Assembly (NCBI RefSeq): GCF_028877475.1
Contig: NZ_CP113527.1
Location: 427,501-491,500, forward strand
Origin: Lysinibacillus irui
GTDB lineage: Bacteria; Bacillota; Bacilli; Bacillales_A; Planococcaceae
DNA length: 64,000 nucleotides
Direction of reading: 5' to 3'
This document shows, piece after piece, positions 28,295 through 36,928 of this stretch (positions are counted from its first letter, which is position 1; every line of letters begins with the position of its first letter). A program made the position numbers and the translations under genes. The notes under the pieces were generated by a model, which did not search any database, was not told the origin of the DNA, and saw only the letters and a list, made by a program, of their open reading frames with translations.

Positions 28295-29041
28295 ATGGTG
28301 GAGATCATTCAAGGAATTCTATCTACATATAGGCAATTTTTTGATTGGGCCATGTGGCAGGAAGTATTGACCGACCCTGTATCTTGGGGGCTAATTTCCT
28401 CATTAATTATAATAGAAGGATTGCTGTCAGCCGATAATGCACTAGTATTAGCAGTACTCGTTAAACATTTACCAGATAAACAACGTAAACGAGCGTTAAT
28501 GTATGGGATGTTAGGTGCCTATTTTTTTAGATTTTTATTCATTGGTATAGGGGTATACCTTGTAGAGTTTTGGTTTATTAAAGTGTTAGGTGCTTTATAT
28601 TTGGCTTGGCTCTGTGTGGCTCATTTTCTTCACATAGGGAATGAAGATAGTGTGAAAGAAGTAAAAAAATCAGGATGGATGGTACGTTTTTTTGGCACCT
28701 TTTGGGCAACGGTCATCTCTGTTGAACTAATGGACATTGCATTTTCAATCGATTCCATATTTGCTGCCTTTGCCGTATCAGATCAAGTGTGGGTGCTTTT
28801 AATTGGAGGAATGTTAGGGATTTTAATGATGAGAACGATTGCAGGTGTTTTTTTAATCATTATCGAAAAAATTCCTGAGCTCGAAGCAACAGCCTTTATA
28901 ATTATTGGGGTCATTGGCTTAAAAATGTTAGTGAGTGTTGTCAATATCCATATACCACATTATTTATTCTTCTTATTCTTAGTAGTTGCTTTTCTAATCA
29001 CCATGGTTGTGCATATTATGAATAAAGTAAGAGCTTCCTAA
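28295..29041 (+). CDS. TerC-family integral membrane protein
   Basis: 248 aa with about seven membrane segments. The two signature blocks with acidic residues in the membrane are present: GLLSADNALVLAVLVKHLP and VELMDIAFSIDSIFAAFAVS. Such proteins are linked to manganese export at the membrane or to tellurite resistance. GTGGGAGGG precedes the ATG. It stands alone. Confidence 0.88.
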   Translation: MVEIIQGILSTYRQFFDWAMWQEVLTDPVSWGLISSLIIIEGLLSADNALVLAVLVKHLPDKQRKRALMYGMLGAYFFRFLFIGIGVYLVEFWFIKVLGALYLAWLCVAHFLHIGNEDSVKEVKKSGWMVRFFGTFWATVISVELMDIAFSIDSIFAAFAVSDQVWVLLIGGMLGILMMRTIAGVFLIIIEKIPELEATAFIIIGVIGLKMLVSVVNIHIPHYLFFLFLVVAFLITMVVHIMNKVRAS

Positions 29042-29042
29042 T

Positions 29043-29090
29043 AAAAACGTTCTGTTCTCAAAGATAAAATGAGAACAGAACGTTTTTTAT
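29043..29090. terminator. Bidirectional terminator between terC-like gene and bshB2
   Basis: A long perfect stem, AAAAACGTTCTGTTCTCA paired with TGAGAACAGAACGTTTTT, between convergent genes. Confidence 0.88.
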
Positions 29091-29776
29091 TTTACATATT
29101 TGTCAGGATCAACAATATAGAATTTTTCAACATTGAGCCAGCTCTCACTCATTGGTTCACCGTCATCAATGCGTTTTTCAGTTTCCTGCATCATCCAGCC
29201 CGTTTGTGATGCATGGGCTTGTAATGCTTTTAATTTGTCCATTCTCATTTCACGAATATCGTAGACAATATGCGGTTCACCATTTTTTTCAATCGTATCA
29301 TTGGCAAAAGCGCATCCAAATACTTGTGGACGAGCAGCCTTTGGCATACGGCGTACAGCCTCTACAACAGCACGCGCTGTTGCTTCGTGGTCTGGATGAA
29401 CTGCAAAACCAGGTAAGAATGTGAAAATTAAAGAAGGCATTAGCTCTTCAATTAGACCTTCCACTAATTTTACCATTTTCTCATCATCTTCAAATTCAAT
29501 TGTTTTATCTCGCAAACCAAGCATACGTAAATCTTGAATACCCATTGCCTCTGCTGCTGCTACTAGTTCCTTACGGCGGATTTCAGGTAAGGACTCACGC
29601 GTTGCAAAGGGTGGATTACCTAAATTACGTCCCATTTCGCCTAATGTTAAACAGGCATATGTAACAGGTGTATTCATTTTCTTTGTATAGTAGGCGATTG
29701 TACCGGCAACTGAAAAAGCCTCATCATCTGGGTGAGGGTACACAATTAAAATATGACGTTGTGGTTGTAAATTCAA
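29087..29776 (-). CDS. bshB2: Bacillithiol biosynthesis deacetylase BshB2
   Basis: PIG-L/LmbE-fold zinc deacetylase of about 229 aa. The metal site is PHPDDEAF near the N terminus plus HPDHEAT further on. It removes the acetyl group from GlcNAc-malate during bacillithiol synthesis. The pairing with a YojF-family gene is the same as yojF-yojG in B. subtilis and points to BshB2. I use a TTG start at NLQPQRHILIVYPHPDDE with AAGGGGG ahead; the longer frame overlaps the previous gene. Confidence 0.88.
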   Translation of the reverse strand: MNLQPQRHILIVYPHPDDEAFSVAGTIAYYTKKMNTPVTYACLTLGEMGRNLGNPPFATRESLPEIRRKELVAAAEAMGIQDLRMLGLRDKTIEFEDDEKMVKLVEGLIEELMPSLIFTFLPGFAVHPDHEATARAVVEAVRRMPKAARPQVFGCAFANDTIEKNGEPHIVYDIREMRMDKLKALQAHASQTGWMMQETEKRIDDGEPMSESWLNVEKFYIVDPDKYVK

Positions 29777-29789
29777 ATAATCGTCCCCC

Positions 29790-30140
29790 TTAGTAACTAA
29801 ATGGCGTTTCACTAATTTCAAGTGCAATCGCCAATTTTCCAGAATAGTCTAGTCCAGCCATTAATAAACGGCCTAAATCATCTAATTCAAAATGTGTAAT
29901 GCCTTGTGCATAAACCCAACCATGAGGTAATTTTAAACCAACACGATGCGGTGCATGATCTACCACTTTAGCAAGCTCATAATTAATCTTAGCATTGCGA
30001 ATAAAAGCACCTGCATTAAAGAATTTTTCATCATAGTGTGCTGCATAAGAACCGTTTGTCGTCTCAAGATGAATATAAACGTCTTTGTTGGCGAAAGAAT
30101 TCAGCAATTCTTGCAACGTCTCTACTTGTACTTCTTGCAT
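29790..30140 (-). CDS. yojF: YojF-family protein (DUF1806)
   Basis: About 116 aa. Family traits are the start VQVETLQELLNSFANKDVYIHLETTNGSYA and the block FIRNAKINYELAKV. Function is unknown; it always tends to accompany bshB2. The ATG has AGAGGAGTG ahead and is preferred over an AT-rich extension. It ends 13 nt before the bshB2 start. Confidence 0.85.
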   Translation of the reverse strand: MQEVQVETLQELLNSFANKDVYIHLETTNGSYAAHYDEKFFNAGAFIRNAKINYELAKVVDHAPHRVGLKLPHGWVYAQGITHFELDDLGRLLMAGLDYSGKLAIALEISETPFSY

Positions 30141-30194
30141 CTTAACACTCCTCTCGATCATTTCTCCTTTTAGTATAGTAAAAAAAATTCGCAA

Positions 30195-30488
30195 AGGGAA
30201 ATTGATTGCTTTGGTATTAAAAATTCATGATTTATTTACATTGAGCCTCGGAGTTATTGCTACTTACACTTTGTTTTGGAAGTAGATAAATAAACGCCAA
30301 GATTTTTTTAGACTGGCAAGTAAAATTTAGCGAGAATGATTAACTAAACAAACTCATACATTTCTCTAATAATTCTGAGACGTCTTCAAGGTAAATGAAT
30401 CATCATCTCTTAATCTATGATAAATTTTTAAGCAATATTCTTGAAAAAATTATTGTAATGTATCAATATAGGGAGTGTGAAAATAAAT
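30195..30488. other. Non-coding stretch between yojF and the broken small gene
   Basis: AT-rich; I see no convincing gene, tRNA or riboswitch here. GGGAGTG near its right end is the ribosome site of the small frame that follows. Confidence 0.4.
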
Positions 30489-30693
30489 ATGTACAAAATG
30501 TGTCGTTTTGTATTGTATCCATCTTCACATCCTAATAGATATTGCAACCATGACTTCTTCCTAAATCGTGTGTGTAGACAGCTCCAGCTGTTAGAGGGAG
30601 TATTATTTCGGTAATAACGAACTCTATCTTGGTACAATAGATGACGTTCCTTTAACAGGTATACAGGTTGCTGTGAAAAAGGAAGAAAAATGA
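30489..30693 (+). pseudogene. Small ORF with apparent single-base frameshift
   Basis: GGGAGTGTG lies 9 nt before an ATG that opens a frame (MYKMCRFVLYPSSHPN...QLQLLEG) closing at 30612. The +1 frame then continues as EYYFGNNELYLGTIDDVPLTG...KKEEK with a stop at 30691. Removing one G from the GGG at 30596-30598 would join them into a continuous protein of about 67 residues, rich in Cys/aromatic residues at first and acidic-neutral later. I do not recognise the family. It may be a decayed gene, a real frameshift, or a sequencing error in the G-run. Confidence 0.35.
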
Positions 30694-30713
30694 AGCTCAT
30701 TATCATAGTATAG

Positions 30714-30759
30714 TAAAAAACCGCGATTCTCTTTTATGACGGAGAGTCGCGGTTTTTTA
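30714..30759. terminator. Bidirectional terminator
   Basis: AAAAACCGCGATTCTC paired with GAGAGTCGCGGTTTTT; ends both the small plus-strand frame and the minus-strand gene that follows. Confidence 0.85.
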
Positions 30760-30787
30760 TTGAGTTTTTGTGTAGGCTATGTATTCG

Positions 30788-31069
30788 TTAGTATCGATTA
30801 AGCTTGCGCTCTATCGCATCTAAACGATTGTTCATATTTTGTAGCTGCTTATACATTTGCCTCATATAAAGATTTTGATCTTGGGTTTCAGTTGTCTTGG
30901 CCTGTGCTAATTCTTCCTCCTCCTGCAGAGCTAATATGGTGGCAAGGGTGGATAATGAGTAACCAAGTGTTAATATAATGGAAGAAATTACTTCAACTTT
31001 TGAAGAGGTGATTTCTCCTGCTAGTAATCCTGATTCTTCCGTTACGTCCTCTATCTTGTTTTTTTTCAT
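30788..31069 (-). CDS. Hypothetical small membrane protein with C-terminal coiled coil
   Basis: About 93 aa, family not recognised. A charged N terminus (MKKNKIEDVTEES) precedes one hydrophobic segment (VEVISSIILTLGYSLSTLATILAL), then an acidic/Gln-rich amphipathic tail ending LQNMNNRLDAIERKLNRY, which looks like a short coiled coil. GGGAGGGG lies 5 nt before the ATG and decides the start. Confidence 0.65.
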   Translation of the reverse strand: MKKNKIEDVTEESGLLAGEITSSKVEVISSIILTLGYSLSTLATILALQEEEELAQAKTTETQDQNLYMRQMYKQLQNMNNRLDAIERKLNRY

Positions 31070-31222
31070 CTTTTCCCCTCCCATACAGCTAATATATGGG
31101 ATACGAAGTCCTAACGTATCTTGTCCCATTTTAACTTTAGCTGATACGTAAACAATAAAGAATCGTTTAAAGATTGTAATATTCTGAAAATTAAATAAAA
31201 CTTGAAAACAGGGGAAAGAAAG

Positions 31223-31453
31223 GTGGCAGCGACTGCATTATTAACCTCTGTAGCATTAGATGACAATAAAAAACCTGCGTTAGTTCCCCGTGTTATCCCC
31301 GAAACGGTGGAGGAAACGAGGTTGCATGAAACTGCTTCAGAGCGAGCAAAGGCACGTGCTGAGCGTAAAAAGGAAAGTAAGGCTTTAGCCCAATTTATTT
31401 CAATAAATGACCCATGGGATTATAGGCTTGAGATGATGGAGAAATATCTGTAA
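31223..31453 (+). CDS. Hypothetical small basic protein
   Basis: About 76 aa, not recognised. The middle is a charged helix (ERAKARAERKKESKAL) and the end carries DPWDYRLEMMEKYL. I favour GTG with AGGGG about 8 nt before it; a TTG 21 nt upstream is possible. It is closed by a clear terminator, which supports a real transcript. Confidence 0.55.
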   Translation: MAATALLTSVALDDNKKPALVPRVIPETVEETRLHETASERAKARAERKKESKALAQFISINDPWDYRLEMMEKYL

Positions 31454-31454
31454 A

Positions 31455-31497
31455 GAAAAGGGATGTCTCAAATAACTTTTGAGGCCATCCCTTTCTT
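31455..31497. terminator. Bidirectional terminator between the small basic protein gene and pdxK
   Basis: AGAAAAGGGATG...CATCCCTTTCT with an inner CTCAAA/TTTGAG helix. Confidence 0.8.
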
Positions 31498-31499
31498 AA

Positions 31500-32330
31500 T
31501 TAAACTTCAGTTACTGTTACTTGTGGAGCACCATAACGGGATTTTGCTCCGTGCATGACAGGACCAACATAGTCATTTAGAGCCCAGCCATGTGCGATGG
31601 CAGCTGATACAAATTCTTTTGCCTCAATAACAGCATCTTTAATAGAAAGACCGTTGGCAAGGTTTGCCGTTACAGAAGCAGCAAATGTACAGCCTGCACC
31701 ATGGTTATTAGTCGAAGCAACTTTCTCGGATTCTAATAGGAAGAATGTTTCTCCATCGAAGAATAGGTCTATTGCTTTTTCTGTTGCTAGTGCTTTTCCA
31801 CCTTTGATGACAACAGCTTTTGCACCTAGTTCATGGATTTTTCGTGCTGCTGTTTTCATTTCATCTATTGTTTTGGGTGTACCTGTCCCAGCTAATTGTC
31901 CAGCCTCGAAAAGATTAGGTGTTGTGACTGCTGCTAATGGTAAAAGATGTTGTATCATAGCATCTGTGTTACCAGGGTTCAGGACTTCATCTTCTCCCTT
32001 ACATACCATCACAGGATCGATAACTACATTTGTTGTGCCTGATTTTGCGATAGCCTCACCAGCAATACGAATGATTTCTTCAGTTGATAACATACCTGTT
32101 TTAATGGCATCAATACCTGTAGAAAGAGCTGTGTCAATTTGCTGTTGTAAAAGCTCTGTTGGGAGTGGAGTAACATGATGTGTCCAGCCGTTCGGATCCA
32201 TTGTTACGACAACTGTTAAAGCTACCATACCATATGTACCGTGCTCTTGAAATGTTTTTAGGTCGGCTTCCATCCCAGCTCCGCCTGATGTATCTGAACC
32301 AGCAATTGTTAATGTTTTTTTTAGAGTCAT
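31500..32330 (-). CDS. pdxK: Pyridoxine/hydroxymethylpyrimidine kinase (PdxK type)
   Basis: ThiD-fold ribokinase of about 276 aa. The start TLTIAGSDTSGGAGMEADLKTF, the segment VVIDPVMVCKGEDEVL and the GAGCTF anion-hole motif with its catalytic Cys/Asp region match B. subtilis PdxK more than ThiD. It phosphorylates pyridoxal, pyridoxine or HMP. I start at MTLKKTLTIAG, preceded by GGAGAT. In B. subtilis the homologue is also near the ung-ywdI block. Confidence 0.85.
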   Translation of the reverse strand: MTLKKTLTIAGSDTSGGAGMEADLKTFQEHGTYGMVALTVVVTMDPNGWTHHVTPLPTELLQQQIDTALSTGIDAIKTGMLSTEEIIRIAGEAIAKSGTTNVVIDPVMVCKGEDEVLNPGNTDAMIQHLLPLAAVTTPNLFEAGQLAGTGTPKTIDEMKTAARKIHELGAKAVVIKGGKALATEKAIDLFFDGETFFLLESEKVASTNNHGAGCTFAASVTANLANGLSIKDAVIEAKEFVSAAIAHGWALNDYVGPVMHGAKSRYGAPQVTVTEV

Positions 32331-32499
32331 GTAAAAGATCTCCTTTATCGTAATTAAATTTACCATTTAGTATAGTCTGAATCTGATTCTATAAAAATAG
32401 CCAGAATATGATATTTATATAAGGTCAGTTTGAAATGACGCTTGAATTCAAGATTAATTTTTTGTACCGTTGTAAGAAGAGAAAGGGGCTTAATGGACG

Positions 32500-33177
32500 A
32501 TGAAACAAGTATTCCCGAATGATTGGCAAGAAATACTCGCTAAAGAGATGGAAAAACCATACTATCAACAACTACGCCAGTTTATAGCAAATGAATATTC
32601 CACACAAACTATTTATCCACCAATGGATGATGTAATGAATGCATTTTATACAACAGCTTACCATGATGTAAAGGTAGTGATTTTAGGACAAGATCCTTAT
32701 CATGGTCCAAATCAAGCACATGGCTTAAGCTTTTCAGTTAAGCCAGGTATTCCGCATCCACCTAGCTTACGAAACATGTTTCAAGAGCTACAAGATGATA
32801 TTGGCTGTCCTATTCCTAAAAATGGAACATTAACAAAATGGGCAGAGCAAGGTGTCATGCTTTTAAATACGGTTCTTACGGTGCGAGCGGGACAGGCACA
32901 TTCTCATAAAGATCAAGGGTGGGAGCAATTTACCGATGCAGTAATTGATCAATTGGCAGCTAGGGAAGAACCACTTATTTTTGTACTTTGGGGTAAACCA
33001 GCACAGCGAAAAAAACAGCTGATACGAAAATATAAAACACCTCATGCCATCCTCGAGGCGCCACATCCGAGCCCTCTAAGTGCATACCGAGGATTTTTTG
33101 GAAGTAAACCATATTCAACAATTAACCAGCAATTAGAGGAGTGGGGCAAGCAACCCATTGATTGGTGTTTAGCATAG
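32500..33177 (+). CDS. ung: Uracil-DNA glycosylase
   Basis: Family 1 UDG, 225 aa. The water-activating loop [17 protein letters not shown] and the DNA-intercalating loop [13 protein letters not shown] are both intact. It removes uracil from DNA. AAAGGGG is ahead of the ATG. It heads a run of small genes ywdI and ywdK, as in B. subtilis. Confidence 0.97.
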   Translation: MKQVFPNDWQEILAKEMEKPYYQQLRQFIANEYSTQTIYPPMDDVMNAFYTTAYHDVKVVILGQDPYHGPNQAHGLSFSVKPGIPHPPSLRNMFQELQDDIGCPIPKNGTLTKWAEQGVMLLNTVLTVRAGQAHSHKDQGWEQFTDAVIDQLAAREEPLIFVLWGKPAQRKKQLIRKYKTPHAILEAPHPSPLSAYRGFFGSKPYSTINQQLEEWGKQPIDWCLA

Positions 33178-33249
33178 ATTGGCACAAATCGTTTGCTTTA
33201 TACCCTCTACAAATCATGATACAGTTATTATAGAAGAAAGTGAGGGACG

Positions 33250-33429
33250 ATGATGAAGGTGAATTGTTTTAAGTGTCAGTTCTTTAAAGTAACCTGGGAC
33301 CCACAAACCCCACGAGCTTGTGCAGCATATGGCTTTAAAACAAAGCAAATACCATCCGTTGTCGTTAAACAATCCTCAGGTATGGATTGTTTGAAATTTG
33401 TACCAAAAGTAGAAAGTGGGAGAATGTAA
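33250..33429 (+). CDS. Small Cys-containing protein between ung and ywdI (59 aa)
   Basis: A short frame, MMKVNCFKCQFFKVTWDPQTPR followed by ACAAYGFKTK, with four Cys (CxxC, then two single Cys; SSGMDCLKF near the end). The CxxC pair and later Cys could bind zinc or form a small knuckle. GTGAGGGA is ahead of two adjacent ATGs. Its stop overlaps the ywdI start (TAATG), so translation is coupled. I recall similar short proteins beside ung in other Bacillales, sometimes mislabelled as part of the glycosylase; function is unknown. Confidence 0.7.
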   Translation: MMKVNCFKCQFFKVTWDPQTPRACAAYGFKTKQIPSVVVKQSSGMDCLKFVPKVESGRM

Positions 33430-33695
33430 TGATTCCTTATCAAGCCGTTATACAACAACTTGAAAAACAATTATCTGGTGCAAAAAATGCAGGGAATGAT
33501 CAACAAATTCGCGAAGCTCTTATAGCCATTCGAGCATTATGTGATGTGGTGTTAGATTCTCCAAGTGATACCGCATCAATCACACCTCCTAAGCATTTAC
33601 CACAAATGCTTGTGGCAGAGTCAAAACCATCAACTTTATATACTTCAAAGATTGAAGAAGATGGAGCAAATGGTGATTCCATTTTTGATTTTTAA
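33429..33695 (+). CDS. ywdI: YwdI-family protein (DUF5327)
   Basis: 88 aa. N-terminal helical part (IPYQAVIQQLEKQLSGAKNAGNDQQIREALIAIRALCDVVL) and an acidic C-terminal end GDSIFDF are family traits. Function unknown. The start codon overlaps the previous stop. Confidence 0.75.
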   Translation: MIPYQAVIQQLEKQLSGAKNAGNDQQIREALIAIRALCDVVLDSPSDTASITPPKHLPQMLVAESKPSTLYTSKIEEDGANGDSIFDF

Positions 33696-33722
33696 TCCAT
33701 TTTAAAGGTAGGGTAACGAGAA

Positions 33723-34103
33723 ATGAAAAGATTTATCGTGTCAGGTGCTCTTCACGGCCTATTAGCAGTGGCATTTGGTGCATTCGGTGCACATGCGTTA
33801 AAGGAAGTTTTAGATGAATATAGTCGAGGTATTTGGGAAACCGCAGTCCAATATCAAATGTTTCATGCTACGGGCTTGCTAGTTATTGGCCTACTAATGA
33901 GCTCTAAACTATTTGGTGAAGTGAAACAATTAAATGTGGCAGGTATTTTCTTTAACCTTGGGATTGTTTTCTTTTCAGGTAGCTTATATGTATTAGCAAT
34001 AAGTGGTATAAAAGTGTTGGGTGCCATTACACCGATTGGTGGCGTCCTATTTTTAATAGGATGGTTACTCATTATTTTATCTGCTCTAAAACATGCTCGC
34101 TAA
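33723..34103 (+). CDS. ywdK: DUF423 membrane protein (YwdK)
   Basis: 126 aa with four membrane helices. The start ALHGLLAVAFGAFGAHALK and the segment FHATGLLVIGLL are DUF423 hallmarks; the GVFFSGSLY type block is represented by FFSGSLYVLAISG and the end by TPIGGVLFLIGWL. Function unknown. Confidence 0.9.
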   Translation: MKRFIVSGALHGLLAVAFGAFGAHALKEVLDEYSRGIWETAVQYQMFHATGLLVIGLLMSSKLFGEVKQLNVAGIFFNLGIVFFSGSLYVLAISGIKVLGAITPIGGVLFLIGWLLIILSALKHAR

Positions 34104-34255
34104 TAAATTATGTCTCTCTTGCACTATGTGTAGGAGAGTTTTCTTTGTTATAAACAATTACTCTCAATGTAAATCGTATTCATTTAACAAGTTATTATAG
34201 TACACTACTATTACTTGTAATATTTTGAAAATATAAAAAGTGAGGTTGTGGAAGC

Positions 34256-35440
34256 ATGGAAAAGCTATTTACATTCATAGATCGTTACTATGATGAGATG
34301 GTAGGAATTCGTCGGCACTTACACGAATACCCTGAATTATCCTTTGAGGAAGAGAAGACGCCAGCTTATATAGCTGCTTTTCATAGAGAATTGGGCCATG
34401 AGGTTCGTGAAGGTGTAGGGGGGCGTGGTGTAGTAGCCATATTACACGGTAATAAACCTGGCAAAACAGTAGCATTGCGAGCTGATTTTGACGCTTTAGC
34501 TATACAAGAGGAAAATGATGTTCCCTATAAATCTAAAGTACCTGGAATAATGCATGCTTGTGGGCATGATGGTCATACAGCCACATTGCTCGGGTTAGCT
34601 AAGGCACTTAATGCGATGAAGGACGACATAGCAGGCAATGTAGTTTTTATTCATCAGCATGCTGAAGAAGTGGCACCAGGTGGAGCAAAGCCAATGATAG
34701 AGGACGGATGTTTAGATGGGGTAGATGTTATTTTTGGTACACATCTATGGGCACCTACACCATTAGGAGAAATTTTAGTGAAAGATGGCGCAATTATGGC
34801 TGCCGCTGATAAAGTAGAAATTGCGATCCAAGGAAAGGGTGGTCATGGTGCAGAGCCACATCACTCCATTGATGCTGTAACCCTTGCCTCACAATTTGTC
34901 ATTAATGCTCAACAGCTTGTTTCAAGACGTATTGATCCATTAAAATCAGCTGTGTTAACAATCGGTCATTTCGAGGCAATTAATCCGTTTAATGTTATTG
35001 CTGACCGAGTGGTACTGGCGGGAACAATTCGTACATTTGAAGAAGAGGTGCGGACACAAATAGAGCGAGAGCTAGAAGCAGTATTGAATGCAACTTGCCT
35101 TGCATTCGGGGCAAGCTATGAGTATCGCTACTCAAGAGGCTATCCACCTGTTTATAATCATCAGAAAGAAACCGATTTCGTGACTGAGCTAGCTTCAACT
35201 GTACCAGGTGTAGCGCACGTAAGAACATGTCCACCGTTTATGGTTGGGGAGGATTTTGCTTATTATTTAGAAAAAGTACCGGGTACATTCTTCTTCACCG
35301 GTGCTAAAAAGCCAGAGTGGGAAACGGCCTATCCTCATCATCATGCCCGCTTTGATTTTGATGAACGTGCCATGCTGATTGCTGCAAAAACTTTAGGTAA
35401 AGCAACATTAGCGTATTTAAAAGGAAATGAAATCGAGTAA
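34256..35440 (+). CDS. M20 family amidohydrolase (N-acyl-amino acid/peptide deacylase)
   Basis: 394 aa, two-zinc peptidase M20D. N-terminal RRHLHEYPELSFEE, metal-binding MHACGHDGHTA, catalytic HQHAEEVAPGGAKPM, and dimerisation domain GKGGHGAEPHHSIDAV are clear, as is the C-terminal EDFAYYLEKVPGTFFFTG. Such enzymes cleave N-acyl amino acids or related conjugates. GTGAGG is ahead of the ATG. Substrate cannot be told from sequence. Confidence 0.9.
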   Translation: MEKLFTFIDRYYDEMVGIRRHLHEYPELSFEEEKTPAYIAAFHRELGHEVREGVGGRGVVAILHGNKPGKTVALRADFDALAIQEENDVPYKSKVPGIMHACGHDGHTATLLGLAKALNAMKDDIAGNVVFIHQHAEEVAPGGAKPMIEDGCLDGVDVIFGTHLWAPTPLGEILVKDGAIMAAADKVEIAIQGKGGHGAEPHHSIDAVTLASQFVINAQQLVSRRIDPLKSAVLTIGHFEAINPFNVIADRVVLAGTIRTFEEEVRTQIERELEAVLNATCLAFGASYEYRYSRGYPPVYNHQKETDFVTELASTVPGVAHVRTCPPFMVGEDFAYYLEKVPGTFFFTGAKKPEWETAYPHHHARFDFDERAMLIAAKTLGKATLAYLKGNEIE

Positions 35441-35444
35441 ACGA

Positions 35445-35502
35445 TAAAAAATCCGCATACGCTCATTGACCATTTGTCAGTGAGCGTATTGCGGATTTTT
35501 AC
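35445..35502. terminator. Bidirectional terminator between the amidohydrolase gene and gerQ
   Basis: AAAAATCCGCATACGCTCA paired with TGAGCGTATTGCGGATTTTT (one internal mismatch). Confidence 0.85.
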
Positions 35503-35516
35503 ACTAGAAAATACAA

Positions 35517-35852
35517 TTATGGATTCTGATTAAAATAAGCCATTTCTTCATCATACTCAGCGAAATCAAAATAAATCATAGGGAATAGGAAACGATGATT
35601 GGATTTAAGTTCACGGATAATGACATGATCCCGTCCAGCGGCTTCAACTACACCACGCACAGTTTTTGTGTTTTTTCCCTGTTCTACTGCATGCTCAAAA
35701 GAAAAATGGAAGGTAGCTGGTTTTCCTCGATTCAATCTTAAAATATTTTCTATATAGGACTCTTCGCGACCAGGTGGTCTTCCGCTTGGAAGTGTCACTG
35801 GAGGAGGAGTCATTTGTTGTTGCGTTGTTGGTGTCCAATAATAAGGCATCAT
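35517..35852 (-). CDS. gerQ: Spore coat protein GerQ
   Basis: About 111 aa. A Gln/Pro-rich N terminus (YYWTPTTQQQMTPPP) precedes the conserved domain ESYIENILRLNRGK...ATFHFSFEHAVEQ...FLFPMIYFDFAEY. GerQ is a coat protein needed for CwlJ localisation and becomes crosslinked by transglutaminase. It is directly downstream of cwlJ, matching the functional pair. One of several adjacent starts was chosen. Confidence 0.92.
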   Translation of the reverse strand: MMPYYWTPTTQQQMTPPPVTLPSGRPPGREESYIENILRLNRGKPATFHFSFEHAVEQGKNTKTVRGVVEAAGRDHVIIRELKSNHRFLFPMIYFDFAEYDEEMAYFNQNP

Positions 35853-35874
35853 CAATTATCGACCTACTTTCTTT

Positions 35875-36300
35875 TTAAATTTGAGGACAATCTTGTTCAG
35901 TTGGCGAGAAAAAGCAATGAGATTTGAATCTGCCAGTATTCCACTGGCCATACCATTGTGCAGGACATTCACCTGCAGGCATGAAAAACCATAAGGAGCG
36001 GGTCGCTGGATGAAATCGTTCGCCTTGAATCACCCGTTTTGCTAACCGAATATCTTGATCACGTGCTCGTTGATAAAAATAACTTTTTTGAGTCGCTTCA
36101 AAGCCTCCTGGACGTTGATAAACCATCTGCTCAATTGTTCGAATATCACCAAAGTCTAAACAATCACCCCTTACACGATTAACACCAACATTCCCAACCA
36201 TTAACATGCCTAGCTCTCCTTCACCTTCTGCTTCGGCACGCATAAGTCTTGCTAGTAGGGCTGTTTGTGCATCATTCGTCTTGATAACAGCGATTTTCAT
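35875..36300 (-). CDS. cwlJ: Cell wall hydrolase CwlJ (spore germination)
   Basis: 141 aa, hydrolase_2 domain of the SleB/CwlJ family. The catalytic Glu region RAEAEGEGELGMLMVGNVGVNR and the segment PGGFEATQKSYFYQRA are typical. Unlike SleB there is no signal peptide, as expected of CwlJ. It degrades cortex spore peptidoglycan during germination. The ATG follows GAGGAGGT at very short spacing, which is unusual, but homology starts here. Confidence 0.9.
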   Translation of the reverse strand: MKIAVIKTNDAQTALLARLMRAEAEGEGELGMLMVGNVGVNRVRGDCLDFGDIRTIEQMVYQRPGGFEATQKSYFYQRARDQDIRLAKRVIQGERFHPATRSLWFFMPAGECPAQWYGQWNTGRFKSHCFFSPTEQDCPQI

Positions 36301-36541
36301 ACCTCCTCGCAGACAGTATATGCACGAGGGTATTGTAGACATGTTCAATTTTGATAAGAAAGACAATCACACATCAAAGTTAGTATGCATATAGTAGTAA
36401 TAACGACAAATGCCCATAAATTAATTTATAATCCTACAAGTTCCATAGTTTTTTAGATAAAACGGGTAAATAGAAAAAGATAGAAATAGGGGAACGTGAA
36501 ATGAATTGCATGTGTATTCCATACATGTGAGGTGATGGGTA

Positions 36542-36712
36542 ATGGAAATTGGGGTTTGGTTCGGGATTTTATTAAGTGCAGTATTAGCCTTTCTACTAGG
36601 AGAGTTTTATGGACAGCCACTCCATTGGTACCTCTTTATATTAATTATTGTGATTGGCTTTTTTATTCAAACGGTTATTTTAATTTTAAAGGTAAAGGAT
36701 GAAAGCTCTTAA
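36542..36712 (+). CDS. Small membrane protein, first of a tandem pair (56 aa)
   Basis: Two hydrophobic segments frame a short polar hairpin: GILLSAVLAFLLGEFYGQPLHWYLFILIIVIGFFIQTVILIL then a charged end. GAGGTGATGGG is ahead of the ATG. The second copy lies about 220 nt downstream (see next gene); they share E-[FY]-Y-x-Q-P, YL and GFFI at equal spacing. Function unknown. Confidence 0.65.
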   Translation: MEIGVWFGILLSAVLAFLLGEFYGQPLHWYLFILIIVIGFFIQTVILILKVKDESS

Positions 36713-36746
36713 GGAAGTATGTGGAGGTTAAAATCTACTGGATAAG

Positions 36747-36780
36747 AAAGTGTCATCGTAGAGGGATGGCGCTTTTTTAT
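36747..36780 (+). terminator. Terminator after first small membrane protein gene
   Basis: AAGTGTCATC/GATGGCGCTT with two G-U pairs, then TTTTTTAT. Confidence 0.7.
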
Positions 36781-36928
36781 CTTGGATCTGGCGAAGCGTT
36801 ATAAGAATATATCCTCAAAAAAGATGAATCTTGCCTAGACGTAAAACTTTTACGTAGCAAGTATAGTAACTATTAACCGAGACATACTAAAGATGAAATA
36901 ATATATGCATTTATGAAGGAGCGTATCC

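Noticed and set aside
30428..30706. Minus-strand frame of 92 codons
   Set aside because: Overlaps the plus-strand small gene with a good ribosome site, and the terminator at 30714 lies at its start side.
31597..32178. Plus-strand frame of 193 codons
   Set aside because: Antisense of pdxK, without ribosome site or recognisable motif.
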